NCBI RefSeq assembly: GCF_052145335.1
Contig: NZ_JBKQOU010000305.1
Location: 8,512 to 72,511 of the forward strand
Source of the DNA: Rhodoblastus sp052145335
GTDB taxonomy: Bacteria > Pseudomonadota > Alphaproteobacteria > Rhizobiales > Beijerinckiaceae
DNA length: 64,000 nucleotides
Direction: 5' to 3'
Notes under the pieces: generated by a model
The model's database searches: none
What the model was told of the DNA's origin: nothing
What the model saw: the letters and a program-made list of their open reading frames with translations, nothing else
Made by a program: the position numbers and the translations under genes
Shown here: positions 38,635 to 47,693 of the stretch, piece by piece
Layout: each line of letters starts with the position of its first letter
Position numbering within the stretch: the first letter of the stretch is position 1

Positions 38635-39650
38635 GCGACACGCAGGCGCGTCTCCCCCTCGTCGACTTCCTGCGCGGGCTGGCGCTGTGGGCGATGCTGG
38701 TCTTTCATCTGGTCTGGGATCTGGCGCAATTCGGCTGGATCGACCATGACGCGCCTTATACCCCGATCATGCATTGGTTCGGCCACGCGATCGCCGTGAG
38801 CTTCCTGGCTCTGGTCGGCGTCAGTCTCGTCCTCGCCGAAACAGCGAAAGGGCCGCTGTGGCGCAGCGCCAAATTCTGGCGGCGGTGGGCCGAGATCGTG
38901 CTGGCGGCGAGCGCGATCAGCGCCGTGTCCTTCTGGCTGTTTCCCACGACGCCAATCTTTTTCGGCATTCTGCATTGCATCGCTTTGGCCAGCCTGTTCG
39001 CCCTGCCCTTTGTCGCAGCGCCGCCGATCCGGGCTCTCGCTGGCGGTTTCGCCGCTTTGCTGGCGCCGCATTTTTTCGCTTCGCCGCTTTTCGACGCCAG
39101 GCTCTTCTGGTGGACAGGGCTCGGAACTTACCTGCCCGCGAGCAATGATTTCCGGCCCTTGCTGCCGTGGTTGGCCTATGTGCTGTTCGGCGTGGCTTTG
39201 GGTCGCTGGACGATTGCCGGCAAGTTCTCTTCCCGCCATCGCGAGGAGATAAGCGACGCGGCAATCCCGTGGCCTCTTCCTGCGCCCGCTGGATTGCTTC
39301 GCTCCGCTCGCAATGACGGTCGGGTGTTTCGCGCCGTGACCTTTTGCGGCCGGCATTCCCTGACCTTCTACCTCGTTCATCAGCCCTTGCTGTTCGGCTT
39401 TTTCACCCTTCTCGGGCTAGTCGCCACGCCAGCGCCCGACGCCGGCGACTTCGTGCGGCAATGCGCCGTGCAATGCGTCAACGAGGGCGTAGAGGCAGAA
39501 ATCTGCGAAAAATCCTGCGTCTGCGTGGTCGAAAAGGCCAAAAACGCGGGACTGTGGAACAATTTGGCGCGGGGCAGGCTTACAGAGCCGGAAAAAAGCA
39601 CCGTCCACGACGAGGCCATCGCCTGCTACGCTGAAGCCGCCAAAAAATGA
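38631..39650 (+). CDS. DUF1624 (heparan-alpha-glucosaminide acetyltransferase-like) membrane protein with in-frame repeat insertion
   Basis: A 339-residue polytopic protein with the family start RLPLVDFLRGLALWAMLVFHLVWDL and the late RHSLTFYLVHQPLLFG. Between the membrane segments ending VALGRWTIAG and the FCGRHSLTFYLVHQ block lie about 29 residues (SSRHREEISD to LLRSARNDG) encoded by a palindromic repeat. The C-terminus is a soluble cysteine-rich domain (CAVQC, CEKSCVCV). The family includes acyl-group transfer across membranes; substrate unknown. It is translationally coupled to the preceding periplasmic protein and abuts fumC end to end. Confidence 0.83.
   Translation: MSDTQARLPLVDFLRGLALWAMLVFHLVWDLAQFGWIDHDAPYTPIMHWFGHAIAVSFLALVGVSLVLAETAKGPLWRSAKFWRRWAEIVLAASAISAVSFWLFPTTPIFFGILHCIALASLFALPFVAAPPIRALAGGFAALLAPHFFASPLFDARLFWWTGLGTYLPASNDFRPLLPWLAYVLFGVALGRWTIAGKFSSRHREEISDAAIPWPLPAPAGLLRSARNDGRVFRAVTFCGRHSLTFYLVHQPLLFGFFTLLGLVATPAPDAGDFVRQCAVQCVNEGVEAEICEKSCVCVVEKAKNAGLWNNLARGRLTEPEKSTVHDEAIACYAEAAKK
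39233..39319. repeat. Palindromic repeat (CGTCATTGCGAGC type) inside a coding gene
   Basis: An 87-base element equal to 29 codons. Bases 39289-39318 match 1394-1423 exactly in reverse complement; the left half (CCGCCATCGCGAGGAG then GCGACGCGGCAATCC) matches the other arm of that repeat with a few changes. It keeps the reading frame open and adds a loop between two membrane helices. Confidence 0.88.
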
Positions 39651-41048
39651 TCACCCCTTCGGCGACAGCATGTCCTCGGGCCGCACCAGGGCGTCGAATT
39701 CCTCCTCGGTGACGAAACCAAGCCGAAGGGCCTCCTCGCGCAAACTGGTTCCATTGGCGTGCGCCGCCTTGGCGATCTGCGCCGCCTTGTCGTAGCCGAT
39801 TTTCGGGGTCAGCGCCGTCGCCAGCATCAACGAACGGCGCATGGTCTCGTCGAGCCTTTGCGCATCGGCCTCGATACCGTCGACGCAATGCTCCGAGAAG
39901 CTGCGTATGGCGTCGGCGAGCAGGCGCACGCTTTCGAGAAAGACGAAGGCGATCACCGGCTTGAACACATTGAGCTCGAACTGGCCCTGCGACGCGGCGA
40001 AGGCGATGGTGGTCTGATTGCCGAAAACCCGGGCGCAGACCATGGTCAAGGCCTCGACCTGGGTGGGATTGACCTTTCCCGGCATGATCGACGATCCTGG
40101 CTCGTTTTGCGGGAGGATCAGTTCGCCAAGCCCGGCGCGCGGGCCGCTGCCGGCCAGCCTGATGTCGCTGGCGATCTTGAACAGGCCGGTCGCCGCCGAT
40201 TCCAGCGCTCCATGGGCGAACACCAAAGCGTCGTGGCTGGCCAGGGCCTCGAAGAAATTTTCCGCCGGCTTGAACGGCAATCCGGTCTCGCGGGCCATCT
40301 CGCGAGAGAATTTTTCGGCGAATTTCTTGTGTGCATTGAGCCCGGTGCCGACCGCCGTGCCGCCCTGCGCCAGGAAATAAAGACCTGGCATGACCGCTTC
40401 GATCCGCTCCGTCGCAAGCGCCAGCTGGGCCGCATAGCCGGAAAATTCCTGCCCCAGCGAGATCGGCGTGGCGTCCTGCATATGGGTGCGGCCGATCTTG
40501 ATCAGCCCGGCGAATTTCTCCGCCCGTCCAAGAAAACTGGTTTCGAGTTGACGCAACGCGGGCAGCAGGTTCTGCTTCAGCACGGAAGCCACCGCCACAT
40601 GCATGGCGGTGGGGAACGAATCGTTGGAAGACTGGCCCAAATTGACGTGGTCGTTGGGGTGGATGGGCTTCATGCCGCCGCGCGGCGCGGCGAAGGAAAT
40701 CTCGTTGGCGCGATTGGCGATCACCTCGTTGACGTTCATGTGCGACTGCGTGCCCGATCCGGTCTGCCAGACGCGCAGGGGGAAATGGTCGTCGAGCCGG
40801 CCGGAAATGATTTCGTCGGCCGCGGCGACGATGGCCTCGGCGAGGGGCCGGTCGAGCAGGCCAAGTTCGGCGTTGACCTTGGCCGCCACCTTCTTCCCGA
40901 GCGCCAGAGCATGGATGATTTCGCGCGGCATGACCTGGCCGCCGATCGCGAAATTCTGCAGGGAGCGCTGTGTCTGAGCGCCCCACAGCCGGTCGTCGGC
41001 CACCTCGACCGGGCCGAATGTGTCCACTTCCGTGCGAAATCGAGTCAC
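39651..41048 (-). CDS. fumC: Class II fumarate hydratase
   Basis: Iron-independent fumarase of the TCA cycle. The 465-residue protein has the family signature GSSIMPGKVNPTQ, the active-site stretches TGSGTQSHMNVNEVIANRA and HPNDHVNLGQSSNDSFPTA, and GRTHMQDATPISLGQE. The start is a GTG at 41048, seven bases after a GGGAG site; longer frames without a ribosome site would add about 20 residues. Its 3' end directly abuts the convergent DUF1624 gene. Confidence 0.95.
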   Translation of the reverse strand: MTRFRTEVDTFGPVEVADDRLWGAQTQRSLQNFAIGGQVMPREIIHALALGKKVAAKVNAELGLLDRPLAEAIVAAADEIISGRLDDHFPLRVWQTGSGTQSHMNVNEVIANRANEISFAAPRGGMKPIHPNDHVNLGQSSNDSFPTAMHVAVASVLKQNLLPALRQLETSFLGRAEKFAGLIKIGRTHMQDATPISLGQEFSGYAAQLALATERIEAVMPGLYFLAQGGTAVGTGLNAHKKFAEKFSREMARETGLPFKPAENFFEALASHDALVFAHGALESAATGLFKIASDIRLAGSGPRAGLGELILPQNEPGSSIMPGKVNPTQVEALTMVCARVFGNQTTIAFAASQGQFELNVFKPVIAFVFLESVRLLADAIRSFSEHCVDGIEADAQRLDETMRRSLMLATALTPKIGYDKAAQIAKAAHANGTSLREEALRLGFVTEEEFDALVRPEDMLSPKG

Positions 41049-41222
41049 GATCAAGCTCCCTTGGGAAGAACGCCGCGGAGCGGCTCCAGTCCCGTTTCCC
41101 GTGGTCACGAATTCGTGATCCTAAACGATCCAAAAAAGTGAAGCCGAAACTCGTTTCGTGCGTTTCTGACTGAAGCGTGTGGGGGCCGCACCCGTTGTCT
41201 CGAATGACCCAGAGGATAGTCG

Positions 41223-41495
41223 ATGATTGACATAGCGAAAAAACCCAAACGCGGCTTCGCCTCCATGGATCCCGAAAAGCAGCGCGCCATAGCTCGAAAG
41301 GGCGGAGAGAGCGTTCCGAGGGAGAAGAGAAGCTTTTCGCAAAACGCCGAACTCGCTGCCGAAGCGGGCCGGAAGGGCGGCAAAAGCGTCAGCCCGACCA
41401 ACCGGAGTTTTGCGCGCGACAAGGATTTGGCGAAAAACGCCGGCCGCAAGGGCGGTCGCGCCGCCCACACGACCGTCGAAGGCGAGCGCCACTAA
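41223..41495 (+). CDS. KGG-repeat stress-induced protein
   Basis: A 90-residue, highly charged protein built of repeats of the KGG (stress-induced acidophilic/con-10) family: GFASMDPEKQRAIARKGGES, then EAGRKGGKSVSP and NAGRKGGRAAH. Such proteins are small, likely disordered, and associated with general stress response. AGAGGA precedes the ATG. It is divergent from fumC and isolated downstream by a strong terminator. No target or binding partner can be read from the sequence. Confidence 0.85.
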   Translation: MIDIAKKPKRGFASMDPEKQRAIARKGGESVPREKRSFSQNAELAAEAGRKGGKSVSPTNRSFARDKDLAKNAGRKGGRAAHTTVEGERH

Positions 41496-41575
41496 ACCAC
41501 GACGCTGAAAAGGCGGATGAGGAGCCCCCCGGCGGGGTCTCTTGCTGTTTATCGTATGCGACGGGTGGGACATTT

Positions 41576-41611
41576 AAAGAAGGCAGAGGTCGAACGACCT
41601 CTGCCTTCTTT
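41576..41611. terminator. Perfect bidirectional terminator between KGG gene and cytochrome bc1 operon
   Basis: A perfect 17-base-pair inverted repeat (AAAGAAGGCAGAGGTCG and its complement) with a two-base loop and A/T runs at both ends, suiting Rho-independent termination of both the plus-strand KGG gene and the minus-strand petC. Confidence 0.9.
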
Positions 41612-41674
41612 ATGATGCGAATTTGGTTACGCGAAAGATTCGTTGATCGTCGCTCGCCGCGACCAGCGAAAAGA

Positions 41675-42520
41675 TCAGTGCGCCACGCCGGACCAGACGC
41701 GTTTCTTGGTGAAATAGAGCAGGCCGGCGAGCAGCATCAGGAACAGCATGACGCGGGCGCCGACGCGCTTGCGCTGCTCCAGGCTCGGCTCCGCCGCCCA
41801 ATACAGGAAAGCCGCGACGTCCTTGGAATACTGCTTGAGCGTCGTGGGCGTGCCGTCGGTATATTCGACCTGACCGTCGGCGAGCGGCTTGCCCATCGCG
41901 ATCTTGTGGCCGGGGAAATAGAGGTTCCAATTGACGTCGTCCTCTTTGGTGTAGCCATTGAGGATGGCGTAGATCAGATCGGGCCCGACTTCCTGATACA
42001 TGCCGACGCCCGGGATCGGCAGGGCGTCGAAGACGAAGTTGGGGAAACCGCGCTCGTATTTGATCGACTTGGCGATCAGCGACATGTCCGGAGGAACGGC
42101 GCCAAGAGCAGCCGCGGCGGCTTCCGGATTGGGGAAAGGCGCCGGGAAGTAATCGGACGGACGACCCGGACGATCGAACATCTCGCCCGCCAGGTTGGGT
42201 CCGTCATGGACGGTATAGGTCGCGGCCAAAGTCTTGACCTGTTCTTCCGTAAAGCCCGGACCGCCCGGTTGGGCGAGCGTGCGCATCGGAATATGCAGAT
42301 CATGGCAGTTAGAGCAGACTTCCTTGTAAATCTTGAAGCCGCGCTGCAACTGCGCCTTGTCGTAGGTCCCGAACGGTCCGGAAAAGGACCATTCCTGGCG
42401 CGTCGGATTGGGCGCTTCCGCAAATCCCGCCGGCTCTTCGGCGCGCAGGGTCTGGGAGGAGAAGGTCACGGCGCCGAGCACGGCCGCGGCGACAAATCCG
42501 AGTTTCATGGTGAAAGCCAT
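41675..42520 (-). CDS. petC: Cytochrome c1 of the bc1 complex
   Basis: Membrane-anchored haem subunit that passes electrons from the Rieske protein to cytochrome c. The 281-residue protein has a signal peptide, the haem motif CSNCH, the axial-Met region PPDMSLIAKS and a C-terminal anchor (ARVMLFLMLLAGLLYFTKKR). It is the third gene after the Rieske and cytochrome b genes. No fusion with cytochrome b (as in Bradyrhizobium fbcH) is present here: petB has its own stop 27 bases before the petC start. Confidence 0.96.
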   Translation of the reverse strand: MAFTMKLGFVAAAVLGAVTFSSQTLRAEEPAGFAEAPNPTRQEWSFSGPFGTYDKAQLQRGFKIYKEVCSNCHDLHIPMRTLAQPGGPGFTEEQVKTLAATYTVHDGPNLAGEMFDRPGRPSDYFPAPFPNPEAAAAALGAVPPDMSLIAKSIKYERGFPNFVFDALPIPGVGMYQEVGPDLIYAILNGYTKEDDVNWNLYFPGHKIAMGKPLADGQVEYTDGTPTTLKQYSKDVAAFLYWAAEPSLEQRKRVGARVMLFLMLLAGLLYFTKKRVWSGVAH

Positions 42521-42547
42521 TGTCTTGAGTTCCTCGAAATCGGCCGT

Positions 42548-43828
42548 TCAGCCTCTGGTCAGCGGAACGGAGGCGGAGCCCGCCGCGGTCGATGAAGCGG
42601 ACCCGCCCTTGGCGAGCACGGCGTCGGCAATGGAGGCCGGCACCGGCTTGGTTTTTTCGAACAGGCCAAGCAGCGGCAAAACGATCAGGAAGAAGGCGAA
42701 ATAAGCCACGCCCAGAACCCGCGCCGCCAGCACATAGCCGCCTTCCGGAGGCATGGCGCCGAGATAGCCGAGGCCGACGCCACAAGCCACGAAGATCCAG
42801 AAAAAGATCTTGTAGATCGGGCGATATTTGGCCGAGCGCACTTTCGACGTGTCCAGCCAGGGCAGGAAGGCGAGAATGGCGATGGCCGCGAACATGGCGA
42901 TGACGCCGGCGAGTTTGTTCGGGATTGAACGCAGGATCGCGTAATAGGGCAGGAAATACCATTCCGGAACGATATGCGGCGGCGTCTTCATCGGATTGGC
43001 GGGGATGTAGTTGTCCGCGTCGCCGAGATAGTTTGGGATATAGAAGATGAACCAGCAGTAGAGGAGCAGGAACACCGCGAGGCCGAGGCTGTCCTTGAGG
43101 GTCGCGTGCGGCGTGAAGGGCACGGCGTCCTTGGCGACGTCCTTGATTTCGATGCCGTCCGGATTGTTCTGGCCGCACACATGCAGCGCCCAGACATGCA
43201 AGGCGACCACGGCGACGATCATGAAGGGCAGCAGGTAATGCAGGGCGAAGAAACGATTGAGGGTCGGGTTGTCGACCGAATAACCGCCCCACAGCCACAC
43301 CGTGATGTCGTCGCCGACCAGCGGAATCGCCGAGAACAGGTTGGTGATGACGGTGGCGCCCCAGAAGGACATCTGGCCCCAGGGCAGCACATAGCCCATG
43401 AAGCCGGTGGCCATCATCAATAGGAAGATGATCACGCCGAGGATCCACAGCACTTCGCGCGGCGCCTTATAGGAGCCGTAGTAGATGCCGCGGAACATGT
43501 GGACATAGACGGCGAAGAAGAACATCGAGGCGCCGTTGGCGTGCGCGTAGCGCAGCATCCAGCCCCAGTTCACGTCGCGCATGATCTTTTCGACCGAACC
43601 GAAGGCCAGGGTCGAGTCCGGCGTGTAGTGCATGGTCAGCACGATGCCGGTGACGATCTGCGCGATCAGCATGAACGACAGGATGGCGCCGAAGGTCCAC
43701 CAGTAGTTCAGGTTCTTCGGGGTGGGATAGGCGACGAAGGAGCCGTGCATGAAGCTGAGGATCGGCAGGCGGGCTTCGAGCCACTTCACCAGGCCGCTCT
43801 TTGGCTCAAAGGTTGAGAGTCCGTGCAT
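42548..43828 (-). CDS. petB: Cytochrome b of the bc1 complex
   Basis: Core quinol-oxidising subunit with two b haems. The 426-residue protein has eight transmembrane segments, haem-ligand histidines in RYAHANGASMFFFAVYVHMFRG and HYLLPFMIVAVVALHVWALH, the Qo-site PEWYF motif (VPEWYFLPYY) and GYVLPWGQMSFWGATV. The ATG at 43828 is chosen because homologues begin near the FEPKSGLVKWLEARLP segment; a longer frame overlaps the Rieske gene and is not supported. Confidence 0.96.
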   Translation of the reverse strand: MHGLSTFEPKSGLVKWLEARLPILSFMHGSFVAYPTPKNLNYWWTFGAILSFMLIAQIVTGIVLTMHYTPDSTLAFGSVEKIMRDVNWGWMLRYAHANGASMFFFAVYVHMFRGIYYGSYKAPREVLWILGVIIFLLMMATGFMGYVLPWGQMSFWGATVITNLFSAIPLVGDDITVWLWGGYSVDNPTLNRFFALHYLLPFMIVAVVALHVWALHVCGQNNPDGIEIKDVAKDAVPFTPHATLKDSLGLAVFLLLYCWFIFYIPNYLGDADNYIPANPMKTPPHIVPEWYFLPYYAILRSIPNKLAGVIAMFAAIAILAFLPWLDTSKVRSAKYRPIYKIFFWIFVACGVGLGYLGAMPPEGGYVLAARVLGVAYFAFFLIVLPLLGLFEKTKPVPASIADAVLAKGGSASSTAAGSASVPLTRG

Positions 43829-43893
43829 TTGTGATCTCTTCGGATAAGCGTTCGGGACGGGCGAAAGCGGCCGGCTTGCGCCGGGCCGGGTCT

Positions 43894-44412
43894 TCAGCCG
43901 ATTTTGACTTTGCTGTCGGTCAGGAAGCTGTAGGCCGGAACCACGAGATTCTTCGGCGCCGGGCCTTTGCGGATGCGGCCGGAAGTGTCGTAGACCGAAC
44001 CGTGGCAGGGGCAGAACCAGCCGTCGTATTCGCCGGCGTGTCCTAGCGGGATGCAGCCGAGATGGGTGCAGACGCCGACGACGATCAGCCATTGCGGCTT
44101 CTGCACGCGGGCGGCGTCGGTCTGCGGGTCGGGAAGGGTCGCGACATTGACGTCTTCGGCCGCGGCAATTTCCTTCGCGGTGCGGTGACGGATGAACACC
44201 GGCTTGCCGCGCCATTTGATGGTGACGATCTGGCCTTCCGGAATGGCCCCGATATCGACCTCGGTCGAGGCCAGGGCGAGAGTCGAAGCGTCGGGACTCA
44301 TCTGGCTGATCAGCGGCCAGATGACCGCGGCGGTTCCGACGGCGGCGACCGCCCCCGTGGCGATGTACAGAAAATCTCTGCGGGTCGGTTCGACCGTCGT
44401 TGCGGTGGCCAA
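43894..44412 (-). CDS. petA: Rieske iron-sulfur subunit of the bc1 complex
   Basis: Carries the Rieske [2Fe-2S] cluster that takes the first electron from quinol. The 172-residue protein has a twin-arginine-type N-terminus (PTRRDFLYIATGAVAAVG) that acts as uncleaved Tat signal-anchor, and the two cluster motifs CTHLGC and CPCHGS. It leads the petABC operon, transcribed on the minus strand. Confidence 0.96.
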   Translation of the reverse strand: MATATTVEPTRRDFLYIATGAVAAVGTAAVIWPLISQMSPDASTLALASTEVDIGAIPEGQIVTIKWRGKPVFIRHRTAKEIAAAEDVNVATLPDPQTDAARVQKPQWLIVVGVCTHLGCIPLGHAGEYDGWFCPCHGSVYDTSGRIRKGPAPKNLVVPAYSFLTDSKVKIG

Positions 44413-44800
44413 GTTTTCGTCCTCAATCTTTGAGCGCGAGTCCGGGCGGGCCGGTCACCGCGTTGCGATAAGCGCCAGTCCGCCGCGAGCGTGGCGGTCC
44501 CGCCGGCGGGCGCGACAGCGTGATCTTGGCTAAGCCTGACAGAACAAGCGCCGTTATTTGGCATCGTTCTGGCGCCTTGTCCATAGTCGTTCATAGGCAG
44601 AAAGTTTTACGCGGGACCGCTTTTTTGCCTTCGAGGGACGATTTGGCGCCCACAAGCTGGACAGGCGGCAAGAACGCTCGCGATTTGGGCGGCGGCCACG
44701 CCGACGCCCGGCCATTTTATTGCATCTCTTCAGTGCGTCGCATCAAGGCCTGTCTTTATGGCGCTCTTGGCGGAGCTTCGAGGCGGTGCTATCCAGCCTC
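44413..44800. other. Divergent intergenic region between petA and trmL
   Basis: About 390 GC-rich bases without a supported gene; short frames on both strands lack ribosome sites and family signatures. It must hold the promoters for petABC (minus) and trmL-hemF (plus). I see no convincing paired -35/-10 elements or known operator; an AT-richer patch (TTTTATTGCATCTCTTC) near 44715-44730 may belong to the plus-strand promoter. Confidence 0.5.
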
Positions 44801-45289
44801 ATGCCCTCCGACGTCCCTTTCTGCCTTGCGCTTTACCAGCCCGACATTCCGCAAAACGCTGGCACGATGCTGCGGCTTTGCGCTTGTCTCGGGCTGGATG
44901 CGGCGCTGATCGGACCAGCGGGCTTTCCCTTGTCGGACCGCCATTTCCGTCGCGCCGGCATGGATTATCTCGACCATGTGAACATCGAGCGACATGTCTC
45001 GTGGCGCGAGTTCGAGGACTGGCGCGCGGCGAAAGGCCGAAGGCTGGCGCTTTTGTCGACGCGCGGCGACACCGCCTATACGGATTTCATTTTTCAGCCG
45101 GGCGACATCGTGATGGTCGGGCGCGAATCGGCTGGGGCGCCGGACGAGGTTCACGCCAGCGCCCAGGCGCGCCTGCGCATTCCGGTGCGCGCCGGACTGC
45201 GTTCGCTGAACGTCGCGGTGGCGGCGGCGATGGTTCTGGGCGAAGCTCTGCGCCAGACGCGGACTTTTCCGCAGGGAGAACTTGAGTGA
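44801..45289 (+). CDS. trmL: tRNA (cytidine/uridine(34)-2'-O)-methyltransferase
   Basis: SPOUT-class enzyme that methylates the wobble ribose of tRNA-Leu isoacceptors. The 162-residue protein begins FCLALYQPDIPQNAGTMLRL, the TrmL signature, with the SAM-binding knot formed by IVMVGRESAGAPDEVH and RIPVRAGLRSLNVAVAAAMVLGEAL. The ATG at 44801 places the family N-terminus correctly; a longer frame is possible. The stop overlaps the hemF start (GTGA). Confidence 0.92.
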   Translation: MPSDVPFCLALYQPDIPQNAGTMLRLCACLGLDAALIGPAGFPLSDRHFRRAGMDYLDHVNIERHVSWREFEDWRAAKGRRLALLSTRGDTAYTDFIFQPGDIVMVGRESAGAPDEVHASAQARLRIPVRAGLRSLNVAVAAAMVLGEALRQTRTFPQGELE

Positions 45290-46182
45290 GCGATTCGGAA
45301 CTTGAAATCCGCCAGAAGACGGCAACGGAATGGTTTTTCGCGTTGCAATCGCGGATCGTGGAATCGTTCGAGGCTCTGGAGCGGCGCGAAGACGCCCTCT
45401 GGAGCGAAACGGACTTGAAAGCGGGACAATTCTCGCTCACGCCTTGGGAGCGGCAAAACCATGACGGCGCGCCGGGCGGCGGCGGCCGCATGGGCTTGCT
45501 CAAGGGGCGGGTATTCGAAAAGGCCGGCATCCACTGCTCCGCCGTGCACGGGACTTTCGCGCCGGAATTCGCGCGCCAGATTCCCGGCGCCGACGAGGAT
45601 CCGCGCTTCTGGGCGGCTGGGATTTCGCTGATCGCCCACCCGTGGAATCCCAATGTCCCCGCCGTGCATATGAACACCCGCATGGTGGTGACCTCCAAAG
45701 CCTGGTTTGGCGGCGGCGCCGACCTCACCCCGGTTCTCGACGCTCGCCGCACCCAGGACGACGCGGATTCCCTCGCCTTCCACGCCGCGATGCGACAGGT
45801 CTGCGACGCCCACGCCGTCGCCGATTACCAGCGCTACAAAGCCTGGTGCGACGAGTATTTCTTGTTGAAACACCGCAACGAACCGCGCGGGATCGGCGGC
45901 ATTTTCTATGATTATCTCGAAGCCGGCGGCGCCGCTTTCGACCCGGCCTTCGCTTTCACCCGCGCTGTGGGCGAGGCGTTTGACGACGTCTATCCGCGCC
46001 TGGTCGAAGCCAATATGGGCAAGAGCTGGACGCCCGGACAACGCGAGGAGCAGCTGGTGCGCCGCGGGCGCTATGTGGAGTTCAACCTGCTCTATGATCG
46101 CGGCACCATTTTCGGCCTGAAGACCGGCGGCAATGTCGACGCCATTTTGTCATCCATGCCGCCCATAGTGAAATGGCCCTAA
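45286..46182 (+). CDS. hemF: Oxygen-dependent coproporphyrinogen III oxidase
   Basis: Converts coproporphyrinogen III to protoporphyrinogen IX using oxygen in haem synthesis. The 298-residue protein shows GGGGRMGLLKG, AVHMNTRMV, WFGGGADLTP, KHRNEPRGIGGIFYDYLE and RRGRYVEFNLLYDRGTIFGL, all diagnostic. The start is GTG overlapping the trmL stop. The use of the aerobic enzyme fits an organism that can respire oxygen through the neighbouring bc1 complex. Confidence 0.97.
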   Translation: MSDSELEIRQKTATEWFFALQSRIVESFEALERREDALWSETDLKAGQFSLTPWERQNHDGAPGGGGRMGLLKGRVFEKAGIHCSAVHGTFAPEFARQIPGADEDPRFWAAGISLIAHPWNPNVPAVHMNTRMVVTSKAWFGGGADLTPVLDARRTQDDADSLAFHAAMRQVCDAHAVADYQRYKAWCDEYFLLKHRNEPRGIGGIFYDYLEAGGAAFDPAFAFTRAVGEAFDDVYPRLVEANMGKSWTPGQREEQLVRRGRYVEFNLLYDRGTIFGLKTGGNVDAILSSMPPIVKWP

Positions 46183-46244
46183 CATTTTTCCGGGCTGCGG
46201 ACCCGCCCGGGGAATAGATTTCTCAACAAGCAAGAGGCGAGGCG

Positions 46245-46439
46245 ATGGAATTCAAACCTGGCGAAATCGTGCAGTTGAAATCCGGCGGTCGCGGCCTGAC
46301 CGTGGTCAAGCAGACCAAGGACGCCGTCGATGTGATCTGGTACGCGGATACCGACGACGCCATTCGCACCGCGACCATTCCGGCCGCGTGCCTGGCGCTG
46401 ATCGAATTCGCCGACGACGAAGATCTCGACGACGAGTAA
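46245..46439 (+). CDS. DUF2158 (YodC-like) small protein
   Basis: A 64-residue acidic protein with FKPGEIVQLKSGGRGLTVV followed by VDVIWYADTD, a small SH3-like beta pattern seen in DUF2158/YodC proteins. It ends with an acidic tail (DDEDLDDE). Function unknown. It lies 60 bases after hemF and has a GAGGCGAGG purine-rich ribosome site. Confidence 0.8.
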   Translation: MEFKPGEIVQLKSGGRGLTVVKQTKDAVDVIWYADTDDAIRTATIPAACLALIEFADDEDLDDE

Positions 46440-46468
46440 CCGGCGGGGCTGATCCGGGCCACCAAAAA

Positions 46469-47527
46469 TCAGCGGAAACGCGACGTCGGCAGGTCGAAAT
46501 CGGTTGGCGCGCCTTCCGGCACAAAGACCCCGTCTTCCCTCATCGCGCCTCGCGCGGGCGGGGACGGCGTTTCGGCGGCAGCAGGCGCGTGCAGCGCCAT
46601 GGGACCGGTTTGCGCCGAGCGCCGTGGCGGCGCCGGCGGCCCGTTGGGTGAAACGCGCCGGGACGTATCGGCCGCAGCTATGGTCGCGGCGGCAAGCGCC
46701 AGATCCGGGCCGGAATGCATGGCATAGGCGCTAGCGCCCCGCGGCGCGCCGACCTGCGCAATGTCGAGATCGTCGTCGATTTCCGGCGCTTCGGGCAGGT
46801 TGTCCTTGTGCGGCCCTTCCTTGAGGGATGGCGGCTCGGTCATTTGCGGCGCCGGCTTGCAGATCCGGCGAGGGCCGGTCGAGGTCATGCCGTGCATGGC
46901 CAGATCGAGATGGATATGATTGTAGTGAAACATATTCGAGCCGGGACTGAGCACGGTGGCGAAATGGCCGCAGGCGCCACTATGGACGTCGCGCAAAAAG
47001 GCCTGGGTTTGCGGATCGCCGCGCGTCCAGTCATGGACCAGGGTGATGATGCGTCCGTCAGCCAGCCGGAAGCCGCCGACGTCGAGGGCGTTGCCGAAGG
47101 AATGTTCCGACAGACGCGCGCCGATCTGGTTGTTCATGCCGCGGCAATTATAAGAGCCCATGGAATCGATTTCGGCCACCGGCTGGCCGAAACGCGCCTG
47201 CGCCGCGGGCTGCACCACCTCGGCCAGCCAGGATTCGAGTTCGGCCACCATCGAGCAATCCAGCGTCTGCGTCGCATTGAACTGCACCGCCCCGCCCTGC
47301 AACGCCGTGACTTTCAATGGCCGCGTCAAGCCGCAAATCGAGGGGCCGTCGATCTCATGCGCCGCGGGCTGGACGTAGTTCGACAAGGCGACGCGCCGTT
47401 CCGCAAAACAGGCGGCTTCCGCCCGGGCGCGCCACGCCGGGCGTTCGGCGCGCTGGAATTTCGAGCAGCCGGCGAGAGCGCCGAGCGCAAGCATGATGAA
47501 AAGGGCTGTTTGACTGCGGCGCGCCAT
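46469..47527 (-). CDS. Extensin-like domain lipoprotein
   Basis: A 352-residue protein with lipoprotein signal (LFIMLALGALAGC, lipobox LAGC). Residues about 35-225 form the Extensin-like_C domain: CGLTRPLKVTAL, GSYNCRG, ARLSEHSFGNALDVGGF and FHYNHIHLDLAMHG. The SEHSFGNALDV and HIHLD segments look like a metal-dependent D-Ala-D-Ala peptidase-type (LAS) site, so a cell-wall hydrolase role is plausible. The last 120 residues are Pro/Ala-rich and probably disordered. Cysteines suggest disulfides. Confidence 0.85.
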   Translation of the reverse strand: MARRSQTALFIMLALGALAGCSKFQRAERPAWRARAEAACFAERRVALSNYVQPAAHEIDGPSICGLTRPLKVTALQGGAVQFNATQTLDCSMVAELESWLAEVVQPAAQARFGQPVAEIDSMGSYNCRGMNNQIGARLSEHSFGNALDVGGFRLADGRIITLVHDWTRGDPQTQAFLRDVHSGACGHFATVLSPGSNMFHYNHIHLDLAMHGMTSTGPRRICKPAPQMTEPPSLKEGPHKDNLPEAPEIDDDLDIAQVGAPRGASAYAMHSGPDLALAAATIAAADTSRRVSPNGPPAPPRRSAQTGPMALHAPAAAETPSPPARGAMREDGVFVPEGAPTDFDLPTSRFR

Positions 47528-47693
47528 GCTGCAATTCCTGCAGCCGCCGCGTTAATCGGCGCTAAAGCAAAATAGTTAACGTTGAGAATTTCCGAAGTGA
47601 CCGCGCGCTCTGGCGGGGATGAGAGCCGGCATTTCCCGTCTTCGCCTCGGAAAGGAAAACGGCGGCCGAATGGGCCGCCGTTCCAGGGAAAGA

